Shown here: piece after piece, positions 34,025 through 42,892 of the stretch | Layout: the number at the start of each line of letters is the position of its first letter | Position numbering within the stretch: the stretch's first letter is position 1 | DNA from: DATGFK01 sp040007395 | GTDB taxonomy: Bacteria > Chloroflexota > Anaerolineae > Aggregatilineales > UBA2796 | Direction of reading: 5' to 3' | Length of the DNA stretch: 49,250 nucleotides | NCBI GenBank assembly: GCA_040007395.1 | Contig: JBDTVG010000031.1 | Coordinates: forward strand, 1 to 49,250 | The notes under the pieces: model-generated | The model's database searches: none | Told to the model about the DNA's origin: nothing | Seen by the model: the letters and a program-made list of their open reading frames with translations, nothing else | Program-made: the position numbers and the translations under genes

Positions 34025-34714
34025 TCAATCCTTTGGTTCTTCACGCAGACGATACCCAACGCCGATGACAGTCTCGATATAGTCCTCATGTTTTAGCTTT
34101 TTTCTCAAGTTGCGGATATGGCTGTCCAGGGTGCGATCTAGCCCTTCGTAGGCATAGCCAAGTGCCTTCTCGATGAGTTCGGTGCGACTCAGCACATGAT
34201 TGGGACGTTTCATTAACGTCGCCAGTATCGCAAACTCGGAAGGGGTGAGGTCGAGCGGTTGCCCGTGCAAAGTGGCTGAGCTCTGATCCAGATCGGCGCG
34301 CAGGTCGCCACATTCCAGAATGTTGGAAGGCGTTAACAGCCCGGCAGCCCGCCGCATGATGGCGTTGACTCTAGCCACGAGTTCTCCGCCATTGAAAGGT
34401 TTGGTCAGATAATCGTCGGCTCCCAATTGCAGCCCCGCGATTTTGTCCGCATCCTCAACCCTGGCGGTCAGCATCAGGATGGGGATGGTGTACAGCTTTT
34501 TGTCGGCGCGGATACGACGCGTGATCTCCCAGCCATCCGGGTTTGGCAGCATCAGGTCCAGAACTACCAGATCGGGGCGCTCTCCGCGAATAGCTTGCAT
34601 CGCAGTCTCACCATCATAAGCAATAAAAACGGAAAAGCCGGCCTGTTCCAAAAAGGAACGGGCCAGCCGGACGATCTGTTTGTCATCATCGACGACTAAA
34701 ATACGTTTTGCCAT
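34025..34714 (-). CDS. OmpR-family response regulator
   Basis: A 229-residue regulator. The receiver has DDD (residues 8-10), phospho-acceptor Asp in LVVLDLMLPNPDG (about 52) and Lys in YLTKPFNGGE. A C-terminal winged helix of the OmpR/PhoB type follows (LTPSEFAILATLMKRPNHVL, DSHIRNLRKKL, VIGVGYRL). It is coupled to the kinase. The 11-base-spaced direct repeats at 30981 and 35347 fit its expected binding mode. Confidence 0.94.
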   Translation of the reverse strand: MAKRILVVDDDKQIVRLARSFLEQAGFSVFIAYDGETAMQAIRGERPDLVVLDLMLPNPDGWEITRRIRADKKLYTIPILMLTARVEDADKIAGLQLGADDYLTKPFNGGELVARVNAIMRRAAGLLTPSNILECGDLRADLDQSSATLHGQPLDLTPSEFAILATLMKRPNHVLSRTELIEKALGYAYEGLDRTLDSHIRNLRKKLKHEDYIETVIGVGYRLREEPKD

Positions 34715-34791
34715 CGCGCCTCACTTTTATGCACAACTACTTCTAGTAAATCAAAGAAGGGCGACATTTTGTCGCCCACCAAATGCTACAG

Positions 34792-35298
34792 TTACCGCCC
34801 TCGGCGCATACCGCCCTGCTGGCGCATTCCCTGGCCGCCCATCATGCCACAGTTATCACACTGACCATCATTGTCTGTATCGGTGAACCCCATCCCACGT
34901 GGGGTAAACGGCTGGCTGAGTTGTGCGAGTACGTGGGTCTTCATGAGGCTAATCATGCTGTCTGCTTGCGCCTGCGTCAGACGACCATTGCTGACCGCTG
35001 TCTTCAACATCACTTGCCGCGCCGTGACAAATGCGTCCACGATTCTGTCCAGAGCAACACCCTTGTCTTTGGAAACATCTGCAATCGTTTTGCCGCTTTG
35101 CAGCGCCGTGACCAGTTCCGTCTGCGTCATGCCAAGGGTAGTCGCGGCAACGGCGACGAGCGAATTTTGTGGTCCACCCATCATGCCGCCGGGTCCACCG
35201 CCTACAGGGCCTTGTGCATTAGCGGTTAAGCCCACCGAGAACAACGCGACAACAACGATAGCGACCATTACAAGACTGAGTTTGAGTAGGTTTTTCAT
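34792..35298 (-). CDS. Secreted Gly/Met-rich protein, first gene of the two-component operon
   Basis: ATG 35298 follows GGAGGA; upstream in-frame residues are not needed. A signal peptide (LLKLSLVMVAIVVVALFSVGLTANA) precedes a Gly/Met stretch (GGGPGGMMGG). A helical domain follows, with a MTQTELVTALQSGKTIADVS unit (DUF2680-like pattern), ending in DTDNDGQCDNCGMMGGQGM, a DxDxDG loop plus CxxC and Met residues suited to metal binding. It is transcribed with the regulator and kinase (78-base gap) and has the response-regulator box upstream. A periplasmic metal buffer or sensor accessory is a reasonable guess. Confidence 0.75.
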   Translation of the reverse strand: MKNLLKLSLVMVAIVVVALFSVGLTANAQGPVGGGPGGMMGGPQNSLVAVAATTLGMTQTELVTALQSGKTIADVSKDKGVALDRIVDAFVTARQVMLKTAVSNGRLTQAQADSMISLMKTHVLAQLSQPFTPRGMGFTDTDNDGQCDNCGMMGGQGMRQQGGMRRGR

Positions 35299-35346
35299 GG
35301 GTTCCTCCAATATGGTTCCTTCGATTGAACTCAGTCTAGAACCGCG

Positions 35347-35364
35347 ATCTGCAAAACACCTGCA
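35347..35364 (-). promoter_or_regulatory. Direct-repeat operator box, copy 2
   Basis: On the minus strand this reads TGCAGGTGTTTTGCAGAT, 17/18 identical to 30981-30998. It sits 49 bases upstream of the secreted protein/regulator/kinase operon, implying autoregulation and co-regulation of the 4Fe-4S operon. Confidence 0.7.
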
Positions 35365-35442
35365 GATATTTACTAACTCGACAACCATTCTCTAGATTTG
35401 AAGCATGACAGTATCAAATGCTTTCCTCTGTACCCCTGCCAG

Positions 35443-35457
35443 GTGACAACTGACAAC
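35443..35457 (+). promoter_or_regulatory. GTGACAACTGACA motif upstream of the PDO operon
   Basis: GTGACAACTGACA, 12/13 identical to GTGACAACTGTCA upstream of the ArsR operon (42095). An AGGTGACA/TGTCACCT inverted pair (35441-35448 and 35498-35505) overlaps it. It is a candidate operator or sigma-factor element in the 270-base divergent region. Confidence 0.45.
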
Positions 35458-35568
35458 GCTTTTGGTGATATCTGTCATTCCTCGAAAAACAATAGGCTGT
35501 CACCTTTCTCAAGCTGTTGCATCTAAACAGAGTGAAAGCTAAAGAACAACAAGAGGAGCTGGTTTTTC

Positions 35569-36228
35569 ATGGCACTGCTACAGGATAAAGATAAGCAATA
35601 TCTCACCGAGGAATTTGCCAAGAGCCTGCTCCATCCGGTTAAGCTGGTCGTCTTCACGCGAACTTTTGAATGTGATTACTGTCGCGAAACACGGCAGATT
35701 GCCGAGGAAATTGCGGAACTCTCGCCGAAGATTTCGCTGGAAATTCACGATTTCGTCGCCCAAAAAGAACTGGCGACTCAATATGGTGTTGAGCAAATTC
35801 CGGCGACCGTCGTGCTGCTGGGTGGTGATAAGCCCAAAGACTACGGTATTCATTACTATGGCATCCCGTCTGGCTACGAATTCAGTTCGCTGGTACACGA
35901 CATCATGATGATTGGTTCAGGCGAGAGTGGCTTATCTGACGAGGCCAAACGCTGGGCAGCCAAGCTCACCAAACCTGTGCACCTCCAAGTGTTTGTCACG
36001 CCTACCTGCCCTTACTGCCCGCAGGCGGTGCTGCTCGCCCACAAGCTGGCGATGGAAAGTGACCTGATCCGCGCTGATATGGTCGAAGCCACCGAATTCC
36101 CGCACCTGGCGACGAAATATCAAGTGATGGGTGTGCCGCGCACCGTTATCAATGAGGACATCTTCATCGAAGGGGCAGTACCTGAAGCCATGCTGCTCAA
36201 GCGCGTGAAAGAAGCCGTCGCCCGATAA
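35569..36228 (+). CDS. Protein disulfide oxidoreductase (PDO), tandem thioredoxin folds
   Basis: A 219-residue protein made of two thioredoxin/glutaredoxin folds. The N-terminal unit has CDYC (about residue 35) and the C-terminal unit CPYC (about residue 146), each followed by the cis-Pro strand (EQIPATVVL; MGVPRTVIN). This is the PDO architecture of thermophiles and Chloroflexota, a cytoplasmic dithiol-disulfide enzyme. Its reductase partner is the next gene, 18 bases away. AAGAGGAG precedes the ATG. Confidence 0.92.
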   Translation: MALLQDKDKQYLTEEFAKSLLHPVKLVVFTRTFECDYCRETRQIAEEIAELSPKISLEIHDFVAQKELATQYGVEQIPATVVLLGGDKPKDYGIHYYGIPSGYEFSSLVHDIMMIGSGESGLSDEAKRWAAKLTKPVHLQVFVTPTCPYCPQAVLLAHKLAMESDLIRADMVEATEFPHLATKYQVMGVPRTVINEDIFIEGAVPEAMLLKRVKEAVAR

Positions 36229-36246
36229 GAAAAGGGGTGTGCCACG

Positions 36247-37263
36247 ATGTTACCATTCAGCCTCTCACAACCCGATCCCTATGATGTGGTCATTATTGGT
36301 GGTGGCCCAGCAGGCACATCAGCCACAATCTATGCGGCCCGTGCCGACCTGCGCACGCTGGTGATTGATAAAGGTTTGACCGCTGGTGCGTTGGGTATCA
36401 CGGGCAAGATAAGCAACTCCCCCGGCCTACCGGGACCAATATCCGGCGCAGACCTTGTGGCGACAATGCGCGAACAGGCCAAATCATTTGGTGCCGAGTT
36501 TCTGCGCGACAAGGTGGTGGGCCTCGACCTGATCGGTGAGTTGAAGACCATCTAGGCTGGGACTGGGACATTTTTTGCTCGAAGCGTTATCCTGGCGACC
36601 GGCTCGATGGGGCGGACGGGCACTATCCCCGGCGAGCAGGAATTGTTGGGACACGGCGTCAGCTATTGCGCCATATGCGATAGGGCATTTTTTCGCAATA
36701 AAGAAGTGGCGGTGGTCGGCAACAATGATGAGACCATTGAAGAAGCCCTCTTCCTAACCAAATTTGCCTCAAAGGTGGTATTCGTCTGCCCAACCCCCGA
36801 GCTTAAGGCGAGTCCACATTTGCTTCAGAAAATTCTGGCTCATCCCGCTGTCGAGATGCGGCTGGCAACACACGTGAGTCGGATTGAAGGATTGTCGTAG
36901 GTCGAAGGTGTTGCCGTTCGCGCTCGAAATGGACGGCAAGATATCGTGGCCGTCTCAGGTGTCTTCATCTATTTGCAAGGTGGTAAGCCGATCCTTGACT
37001 ATCTGATGGGGCAACTTGACACTTCCGCCGAAGGCTATCTGCGGGTTGACCGAGAAATGCAAACCACGATCCCCGATGTGTATGCCGTCGGCGATTTGCT
37101 GTGCAGCCATGTCAAGCAGGCGGTTATCGCGGCGGCAGATGGTGTCGTTGCGGCAATTGCTGCTGAAAAACATCTACACGGTCACAAAGTGCTGCAACCT
37201 GACTGGCATAAACCTGACGTTAGACACTGTATTACAGAGAGACAAAGTGTCATCATAGTGTGA
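36247..37263 (+). pseudogene. Thioredoxin reductase-like flavoprotein with two in-frame TAG codons
   Basis: One continuous frame of about 338 codons. FAD-binding VIIGGGPAGTSATIYAAR lies at the start, the redox pair CAIC in VSYCAICDRAF, a modified NADPH loop (VVGNNDETIEEAL, where GGGxSA is usual) and the C-terminal FAD motif IPDVYAVGDLL. TAG codons at 36553-36555 (before AGTGTFFA) and 36898-36900 (before VEGVAVRA) interrupt it; no frameshift is present. Intact, it would reduce the adjacent PDO using NAD(P)H. The second site is a plausible Gln position. Two amber codons in one otherwise perfect ORF is unusual. Confidence 0.85.
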
Positions 37264-37289
37264 GTGTTAGGAAGAATAGTCAGGTGAAG

Positions 37290-37886
37290 ATGAACGAGTC
37301 ACGCCAAGAATCAGCCCGAGAACAAGAATTGCTTCGCCGCATCCACGCTGGGGACAAATCCGCTTGTGCAGAGTGTATCGAGCTGCACGCGCCGGGTATC
37401 TATCGGCTGGCGCTGCGGCTCATGCACGACGAACGGGATGCTGAAGACCTCGTGCAAGAGACATTTCTGCAAGCCTTCAAAGCGATTGACTCATTTGAAG
37501 GGCGGTCTGAGCTGCGTACCTGGCTCTACCGGATAGTCTATAATGCTGCCATGATGCGACATCGCGGGCAACGCCCCATGATTTCGGTGGAAGATGCTTT
37601 GCAAGAGAACGGGGCGGTCACCGTCCCGGAGCAGTTGTTGGACTGGTGTTGTTTGCCTGAACAAGATTTCCAGACTGAAGAGATGCGCTCGCAATTGGAA
37701 CAAGCTATTCGTGACCTTCCTGATGCACTTCGTGCCGTATTTGTACTGCGTGAACTGGAAGGAGTCTCGACTCAGGATTGTGCAGATACGCTCAGTGTTT
37801 CGACAGATGTGGTCAAACAGCGCTTGCACCGGGCGCGTCTGTGGCTGCGTGAACGTCTGTCAGATTACTTTGCAGAACGGATATAG
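37290..37886 (+). CDS. ECF-type RNA polymerase sigma factor
   Basis: About 198 residues from ATG 37290; a GTG at 37260 overlapping the previous stop is an alternative start. Sigma region 2 is in LALRLMHDERDAEDLVQETFLQAFKAIDSF and region 4 in LRAVFVLRELEGVSTQDCADTLSVSTDVVKQRLHRAR. The linker contains WCCLPEQ. The anti-sigma gene starts 2 bases after its stop codon. Location within a thiol-redox cluster, together with a Cys-containing anti-sigma, suggests a redox-responsive sigma. Confidence 0.93.
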   Translation: MNESRQESAREQELLRRIHAGDKSACAECIELHAPGIYRLALRLMHDERDAEDLVQETFLQAFKAIDSFEGRSELRTWLYRIVYNAAMMRHRGQRPMISVEDALQENGAVTVPEQLLDWCCLPEQDFQTEEMRSQLEQAIRDLPDALRAVFVLRELEGVSTQDCADTLSVSTDVVKQRLHRARLWLRERLSDYFAERI

Positions 37887-37888
37887 CC

Positions 37889-38176
37889 ATGCCAGAACAT
37901 AGCCATGCTGAGAAACGCTGTCAGGACTTTCTTCAGGATTTGTCACTCTACCTCGACCATGAAGCCTCAGTGGCACTGTGTGAAGAAATCGAGCGGCACC
38001 TGACCGAATGTGCCGATTGTGAAGTGGTCGTCGATTCATTGCAAAGAACGATTTCACTGTACCGTGCACTGCCTCAGCCAGAGATGCCAGAACACCTGCG
38101 ACAGCGTCTTTACCACACCTTCCACCTGGAGGGATTTTTGCCAGAAGCAAAGCCCGAAGCTGATAAAAAAGACTAG
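37889..38176 (+). CDS. Zinc-finger anti-sigma factor
   Basis: A 95-residue protein with the zf-HC2 motif HxxxCxxC (HLTECADC, residues about 34-41) and an upstream Cys/His set, the ZAS anti-sigma signature. There is no membrane segment, so it is a cytosolic anti-sigma like RsrA-type thiol sensors: oxidation of the Zn thiolates would release the sigma factor. It is encoded directly after the ECF sigma gene. Confidence 0.88.
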   Translation: MPEHSHAEKRCQDFLQDLSLYLDHEASVALCEEIERHLTECADCEVVVDSLQRTISLYRALPQPEMPEHLRQRLYHTFHLEGFLPEAKPEADKKD

Positions 38177-38194
38177 CAAGAGAGACCGCTCATT

Positions 38195-38980
38195 GTGATT
38201 GCTTTGGCAGTTGCGGACAAACCGCTCGTGCGAGAATTGCTCGGGTCCAGAGAAATTGAGGTGGATTACCTCGAAACAAGCGGACCGCTCATGGAATCGG
38301 CAGTCGAGGCTTTCTCCCCGCCCATGCTGCTCCACAACAGCCTGTGGGACTGGTCCCTGGCGCATCCGAATGCTCTGGAGAACCAACACGCTCTGGAAAT
38401 TACCCGTAAAGCACTCAAGATGACGGGTGCACCTTGGTTGAGTGTTCATCTGGGCTTTAGTGCGGCAGTCGTCAGTTTTGACCAGGTAATGAAACCGCGA
38501 TCTGGTGTTCTGTCACGCGGTGAGGTGTTTGAGAACGTCTGCCGCAACCTTTCCGCACTTGCAGACTCTATTTCGGTTCCACTCATCATCGAAAACCTTG
38601 ATTACAATCCCGGCGGTGCTTACGAATTCATCTGTGAACCGGCGTTCATTGCCGAGGCCTTGCACGAAACACAGGTCGGCCTACTCCTCGATATTGCCCA
38701 CGCTCGTGTGAGTGCCGCGCGCCTGGGATGTGAATTCAAGGACTATTTGGCGCACCTGCCACTCGAACAAGTGAAGCAGATTCATATCAGCGGACCACGT
38801 TGGGTCGGAAACACACTCGTCGATGTCCATGACACGCTACTCGATGAGGATTACGCAATTCTTTGGGAAGTTTTGGCGCAAACGAGACCTTCAGTGCTCA
38901 CACTCGAATATACTCGTAATACGCACAACCTCATGGAACAATTGCGGGGATTGCGCGAGCTACTTGAGAAACTCGCATAA
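38195..38980 (+). CDS. DUF692 / MNIO-type multinuclear iron enzyme
   Basis: A 261-residue TIM-barrel protein starting at GTG 38195. Metal-ligand segments typical of DUF692/MNIO enzymes are visible: HNSLWDW, WLSVHLGFS, IIENLDYNPGG, LLLDIAHARVSA, QIHISGP and VHDTLL. Known members oxidise Cys or other residues of ribosomal peptides (for example methanobactin and bufferin pathways). No obvious Cys-rich precursor peptide or partner protein is adjacent. It shares an operon with an ECF sigma/anti-sigma pair, a context also seen for copper-induced MNIO loci. Confidence 0.82.
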   Translation: MIALAVADKPLVRELLGSREIEVDYLETSGPLMESAVEAFSPPMLLHNSLWDWSLAHPNALENQHALEITRKALKMTGAPWLSVHLGFSAAVVSFDQVMKPRSGVLSRGEVFENVCRNLSALADSISVPLIIENLDYNPGGAYEFICEPAFIAEALHETQVGLLLDIAHARVSAARLGCEFKDYLAHLPLEQVKQIHISGPRWVGNTLVDVHDTLLDEDYAILWEVLAQTRPSVLTLEYTRNTHNLMEQLRGLRELLEKLA

Positions 38981-38983
38981 GGC

Positions 38984-39574
38984 TCAAGTCGCCAGATGCT
39001 GGCGGCCTGCCATTTGACTACCCTGAGCCGTTTGGAAAATCATGATAAGTATTGCCGATTGGTGCCCAGCGTTGGAGAAGCTGTGAGGCTGAACAGCTTC
39101 AAATAGTAGGCTATCGCCTGCCTCCAACTGATAGAGTTCATCCCCCACACGATAGTCAATGATTCCGTCGATACAGTACACAAATTCCTCACCCGAATGC
39201 GTTATTGGATCTGTGGCATTTCGTGCTCCTGGTTCGACAACCACGAGGAATGGTTCAAGCTGCTGATCGGCTAGGCCGATGCCCAAACTTTCCATAATAA
39301 ACCCATCGGATTGAGACCGTAAGCGCTGATCATGCCTGACGAGAATTGTCATTTGATCGCGGGAGTCTTCAAAGAAGGCAGTAATTGGCACATTTAGCGC
39401 AGTTGCCAGCAAGTGGAGAGATGAAACGGTAGGAGAGTGTTCACCACGCTCAATCTGACTGATTGCGTTGACTGATAAACCACATTGCTGAGCTAACGCA
39501 CGTAAAGAAAGCCCTTGCCGTACGCGCAACATCCGCAATCTTAATCCGACGTTAGGTTCAAGTTGCTGATTCAT
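38984..39574 (-). CDS. XRE-family regulator with cupin domain
   Basis: A 196-residue protein. The HTH (LSLRALAQQCGLSVNAISQIERGEHSPTV) lies at residues 18-50. The C-terminal cupin_2 includes PITHSGEEFVYCIDG and LEAGDSLLFEAVQPH. Such proteins sense small ligands. It follows the Trx-VKOR gene by 20 bases on the same strand and converges on the MNIO gene with only 3 bases between. Confidence 0.93.
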   Translation of the reverse strand: MNQQLEPNVGLRLRMLRVRQGLSLRALAQQCGLSVNAISQIERGEHSPTVSSLHLLATALNVPITAFFEDSRDQMTILVRHDQRLRSQSDGFIMESLGIGLADQQLEPFLVVVEPGARNATDPITHSGEEFVYCIDGIIDYRVGDELYQLEAGDSLLFEAVQPHSFSNAGHQSAILIMIFQTAQGSQMAGRQHLAT

Positions 39575-39594
39575 ATACAGAGTCTGTGCTTTCG

Positions 39595-40796
39595 TCAGCT
39601 TCTTGCTGCTTTGAGTTGATGGACATTTCGGACAGTAATTGTGTATCCAAAGTCAGCCATAGTGAGCCACAGCAATAGCAACATGATTACGGACGAGGTT
39701 AGGCACCACGCGCAAACGGCTCCAATAATGAAAGGCTCCAGGAACGTCAGGTAAATGGAAAAAATTACACCAAATAGTACTATAGCGCGCAATCCAATTT
39801 GTGCTAATCGCGCTCGCGGCGTGTGATCCAGCCTTCCGATGAGCCAAGAAAATAGAATACCTATGTATCCAACAATCCCCATGATCCCTACAGGCAAAAT
39901 GCCAAAGAGACGGGCATAAGGACTCTGCTGAACTGCATTGCAATCTCCCACGAGGCCACAGAGCGCTTCGCTACTCGATACCTCAACACTGCTGAGATAC
40001 CCGGCAATGGCTATGCCCACCAATACAACGAGCGGAACGAGAAAGCCAAACGTCTGATCCTTGTTTTGGATGGCGCGCCTATTCAACGCAATTCCTACTG
40101 TCTCGATGCCCAGAGCTAACGTTATGCCGCCTTTTAGTACAAGCTCAGGTCCAGACGCTTTGAGGAGCAGTGTACTCGCCAACGCTGTTGCCACCAGACT
40201 GGTTATCAGAGCAAATAACCAGGTGAGGTTGCCTTGCATCCAGCTCGCGACGTTCAGTATTCGTATGGAAAACAGCATAGCCATGGCACTCAGGGTTAAT
40301 GCCAGCAGAATTCCAATTGCCAGACCGTTGGCAAACGGATCGGTTGCCAGACGCTGCATAAGGGTCGGACCAGCGAGTTCATGCGAATAAGCGTCTCGCA
40401 GACCGCTGATTGGCGGGAGATCTATTCCGCCCTGGGCTAATCCGTCACGAACCAATACCGGCAAACGTTCTGGAATTTCCTGATCGCCGACTAATACTGC
40501 GCGACCGAGGATAAGGGTGGGCAGCCGAAGCTCGTAATCTCTATCCCCGGTGTTTCAGAAGCTGCAAAGTAGAGCGTTTTGCCTTGCTCAGTACTTACAT
40601 CCACCATCAGCACTTTGAACTGGTCACCAAACTCCTGGTTCCACTGGGGCAAAAAGTTGTCGATCACGTAGCGACAATGTGGGCATGTCGGCATATAGAA
40701 TAGAACAGCATACACGACTGCCTGCCTGGCAAGCACTATCAGCTGTGACAGAAGCATGACAAAAACAAGCGGCAAAACAGCCAGGTATTTCGGCAT
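39595..40796 (-). pseudogene. Thioredoxin-VKOR fusion, split by a frameshift
   Basis: The start (40796, SD GAGGAG) encodes a signal/anchor and a thioredoxin-like domain with MPTCPHCRYVI. The first frame ends ITSFGCPPLSSVAQY at 40491. The neighbouring frame from about 40540 reads LRLPTLILGRAVLVGDQEIP, then ERLPVLVRDG, restoring the cis-Pro strand, and continues through four or five membrane helices. The VKOR core has LCGLVGDCNAVQQSPYARLFG and the C-terminal redox pair VCAWCLTSSV. Intact (about 400 residues), it would form disulfides in exported proteins using quinone. One indel, real or artefactual. Confidence 0.85.
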
Positions 40797-40977
40797 AACT
40801 CCTCACTTTTGGAAATCCGGCCAATTAGCAAGATTCATTTCATACAATGTACCATTATAGTGGACGAATATCAACTAAAGTAATACAAACGAGACACAAA
40901 CACCCCGTGGTAAAAATTGGTGAGCATAGAGTACGAACTAAAGTGTAGTGATGAGGAAGAGATTGAAGCACTTCGAA

Positions 40978-41220
40978 ATGCTGCCCACAGGCCGGACACG
41001 ACCACGCCTAGTTGTTCTGGAAGCCCTTGAACAATATCAGGATCGCCGACCTCGATGAAATTGCTCAATTGGTCGAGCTGTCGAATTTCTGCACGCTCAG
41101 CGTCTGCTCAGACGATTGGATGTTGTGGCTGATGGTGGGTTATATACTGTTGAGAATCTGGTCGCCTCCGAAAAACTTAAACTGTCGGATGCGTGCCAGT
41201 TACTAAACATTCAGCGATGT
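40978..41220 (+). pseudogene. Possible decayed DNA-binding protein
   Basis: MLPTGRTRPRLVVLEALEQY, then after a frame change LRRLDVVADGGLYTVENLVA and SEKLKLSDACQLLNIQR suggest a small winged-helix-like regulator broken by indels upstream of the NifX-like gene. No single frame covers it. The reading is tentative. Confidence 0.25.
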
Positions 41221-41582
41221 TGATGGATGCGGCGGGGATCAGAGATCAGCTGCCCATCGTTATATGCCGCGAGCGCGCGTGTGATCGACTTTTGGTCAGT
41301 GAGCAACACCTTCAGACCGGCTGCGATCGCGTGTTCATAAGCAGGTTGCCCCATGCCGCCAGCGATAAGCACCTGGCAGTCAGCAATTGGCTCAAACATG
41401 GAATTGTGATTGTGCGTGTGATTAGCGGGGCTTTGTTCGGCACTGCCATGAAACGCTTTGTCGCGCTTCTCGAATTGAGGCGCTTCAGGCCCGTTGGCTG
41501 TTACGACAACGAAGAGCGGGGCACGCCCAAAATGAGCGCTGATCATTTCGCCATCGTCTGTTGGAAAGGCAATCTTTATCAT
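41211..41582 (-). CDS. NifX/NifB-C-terminal-like (Fe-Mo cofactor binding family) protein
   Basis: A 123-residue protein of the dinitrogenase iron-molybdenum cofactor family: MIKIAFPTDDGEMISAHFGRAPLFVVV, a His-rich centre (ANHTHNHNSM) and CQVLIAGGMGQPAYEHAIAAGLKV. No nitrogenase genes are nearby; standalone members are thought to bind or traffic Fe-S or metal clusters. The His-rich loop supports metal binding. Confidence 0.88.
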   Translation of the reverse strand: MIKIAFPTDDGEMISAHFGRAPLFVVVTANGPEAPQFEKRDKAFHGSAEQSPANHTHNHNSMFEPIADCQVLIAGGMGQPAYEHAIAAGLKVLLTDQKSITRALAAYNDGQLISDPRRIHQHR

Positions 41583-42094
41583 TGAATCTGTTTTGCTTTC
41601 TCATAAGCAGGTTCCGTAAGGAGATCCCGCCCATGCCGCATAGCCGAAACTTACGCAATTACCTGCGGCATCTATGGACCTAGAAGCTTAACTCCGTGCT
41701 TATGCTGATGTCAACGGGCTGGCTGAATGCCAATGAGGGTTGAAGGCAGTCTAGCCTGTATCTAGGGATCTAACACTAGGGCGTTCTACCGACCAGTATA
41801 ATGATATGATGCGCGAAAGAATTCTCTGTCATTTGAAACATCTACTGAATTGTATGGCAGTTCACCTATCAGATTGGTCGATGAGTGACTTCAAGGAAAG
41901 ATAGCGTCAGTTTAACGCGGTCAGGAACGCTCGCGTAGGCGGCGAACTGCGTGTGTCTGTAGCCCCACTATATCTGCACTTGGACGGCTGCCACTTTGGT
42001 CGCCGCTAATATCAAGCACTTTGACGTTAGCCTCAGCGATTTCCCACAATAGGCATTAACTGCCGCCACAATATGTCCTTTGTCAGAATGACTT
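41583..42094. other. Non-coding or decayed region
   Basis: No firm gene. A minus-strand open stretch at about 41905-42045 (LLWEIAEANVKVLDISGDQ, then VGLQTHAVRRLRERS) might be a gene fragment, but I cannot assign it. Confidence 0.3.
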
Positions 42095-42108
42095 GTGACA
42101 ACTGTCAC
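42095..42108. promoter_or_regulatory. TGACA-AC-TGTCA palindrome upstream of arsR-like gene
   Basis: TGACAACTGTCA (42096-42107) is an inverted repeat with 2-base spacing, 31 bases before the ArsR-family ATG. It is a candidate operator for autoregulation, and resembles the motif at 35443. Confidence 0.5.
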
Positions 42109-42137
42109 TTATATAACTTCCCGCTACATGCAAAACT

Positions 42138-42560
42138 ATGAATATAGTGTCAGCAGCGAGGGCAATGTCTATCGTGTTAGCCAGTCGAGAGTCATCTAAG
42201 ATTGTGACAGAGGAAGAGAAGCAAGAGCAGTTAGCCCAGCTTTTCAAGGCGTTAGTCCATCCAGCTCGCATCGCCATCCTGGATATTTTGCGCAACGGCG
42301 AACAATGTGTCTGTCATCTTGAAGCCAATCTGGGTTATCGTCAAGCCTACATCTCGCAGCAGCTTGCTGTTCTGCGCGAAGCCGGGCTGATTCAGGATCA
42401 CCGCGACGGGCTGAACATCTACTATCGGATTGTTCGTCCCGAAGTGTTTGCGTTGATTGATGTCGGGCGCGCGATGGTCGGAATGGAAATCTCGCGAAGT
42501 CCTCTCAATGCGCCACAAACAGCATGTCCTTGCCCTAGATGTGCCACCAAAAGTGATTGA
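42138..42560 (+). CDS. ArsR/SmtB-family metalloregulator
   Basis: A 140-residue winged-helix repressor: LFKALVHPARIAILDILRNG, the metal-site-like EQCVCHLE in helix alpha-3 (CxC, as in ArsR) and the recognition region YISQQLAVLREAGLIQDHRDG. A C-terminal CPCPRC adds further thiols. It is expected to dissociate from its operator on binding arsenite or another thiophilic metal and to control the thioredoxin_3 and permease genes that follow. The ATG at 42207 is an alternative start, since the first 20 residues precede the domain. Confidence 0.92.
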   Translation: MNIVSAARAMSIVLASRESSKIVTEEEKQEQLAQLFKALVHPARIAILDILRNGEQCVCHLEANLGYRQAYISQQLAVLREAGLIQDHRDGLNIYYRIVRPEVFALIDVGRAMVGMEISRSPLNAPQTACPCPRCATKSD

Positions 42561-42579
42561 ACAAAGGAACTGAAAACTC

Positions 42580-42816
42580 ATGATAAACGTGAAAGTGCTT
42601 GGTTCAGGCTGCGCCAACTGCAAACGACTGGAAGCCACCGTGTGTAAAGTCGTGGAGAGAGGTCAGCTAACGGCAGAGATTGAAAAAGTAACAGATTTTG
42701 CCGAAATCATGGAATGGCCCATTCTGTCTACACCGGGGCTAGTCGTGAACGGCAAACTGGTATCGGCTGGACGCATCCCCAGTGAAGCTGAGATTGCCAA
42801 CTGGTTAGCTGGGTAA
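42580..42816 (+). CDS. Thioredoxin_3-type small redox protein
   Basis: A 78-residue thioredoxin-fold protein with CANC (GSGCANCKRLEATV) and the cis-Pro strand STPGLVVNGKLV. Such proteins regularly sit between ArsR regulators and ArsP-type permeases. AAAGGA precedes the ATG; the gap to arsR-like is 19 bases. Confidence 0.92.
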   Translation: MINVKVLGSGCANCKRLEATVCKVVERGQLTAEIEKVTDFAEIMEWPILSTPGLVVNGKLVSAGRIPSEAEIANWLAG

Positions 42817-42892
42817 GTCAGGGGCGGTCATACTGCCCTTTTTTTGCCTATCATATATTCGCTCTTTTGAATGTAGTTGAGAGGGTTCTACA

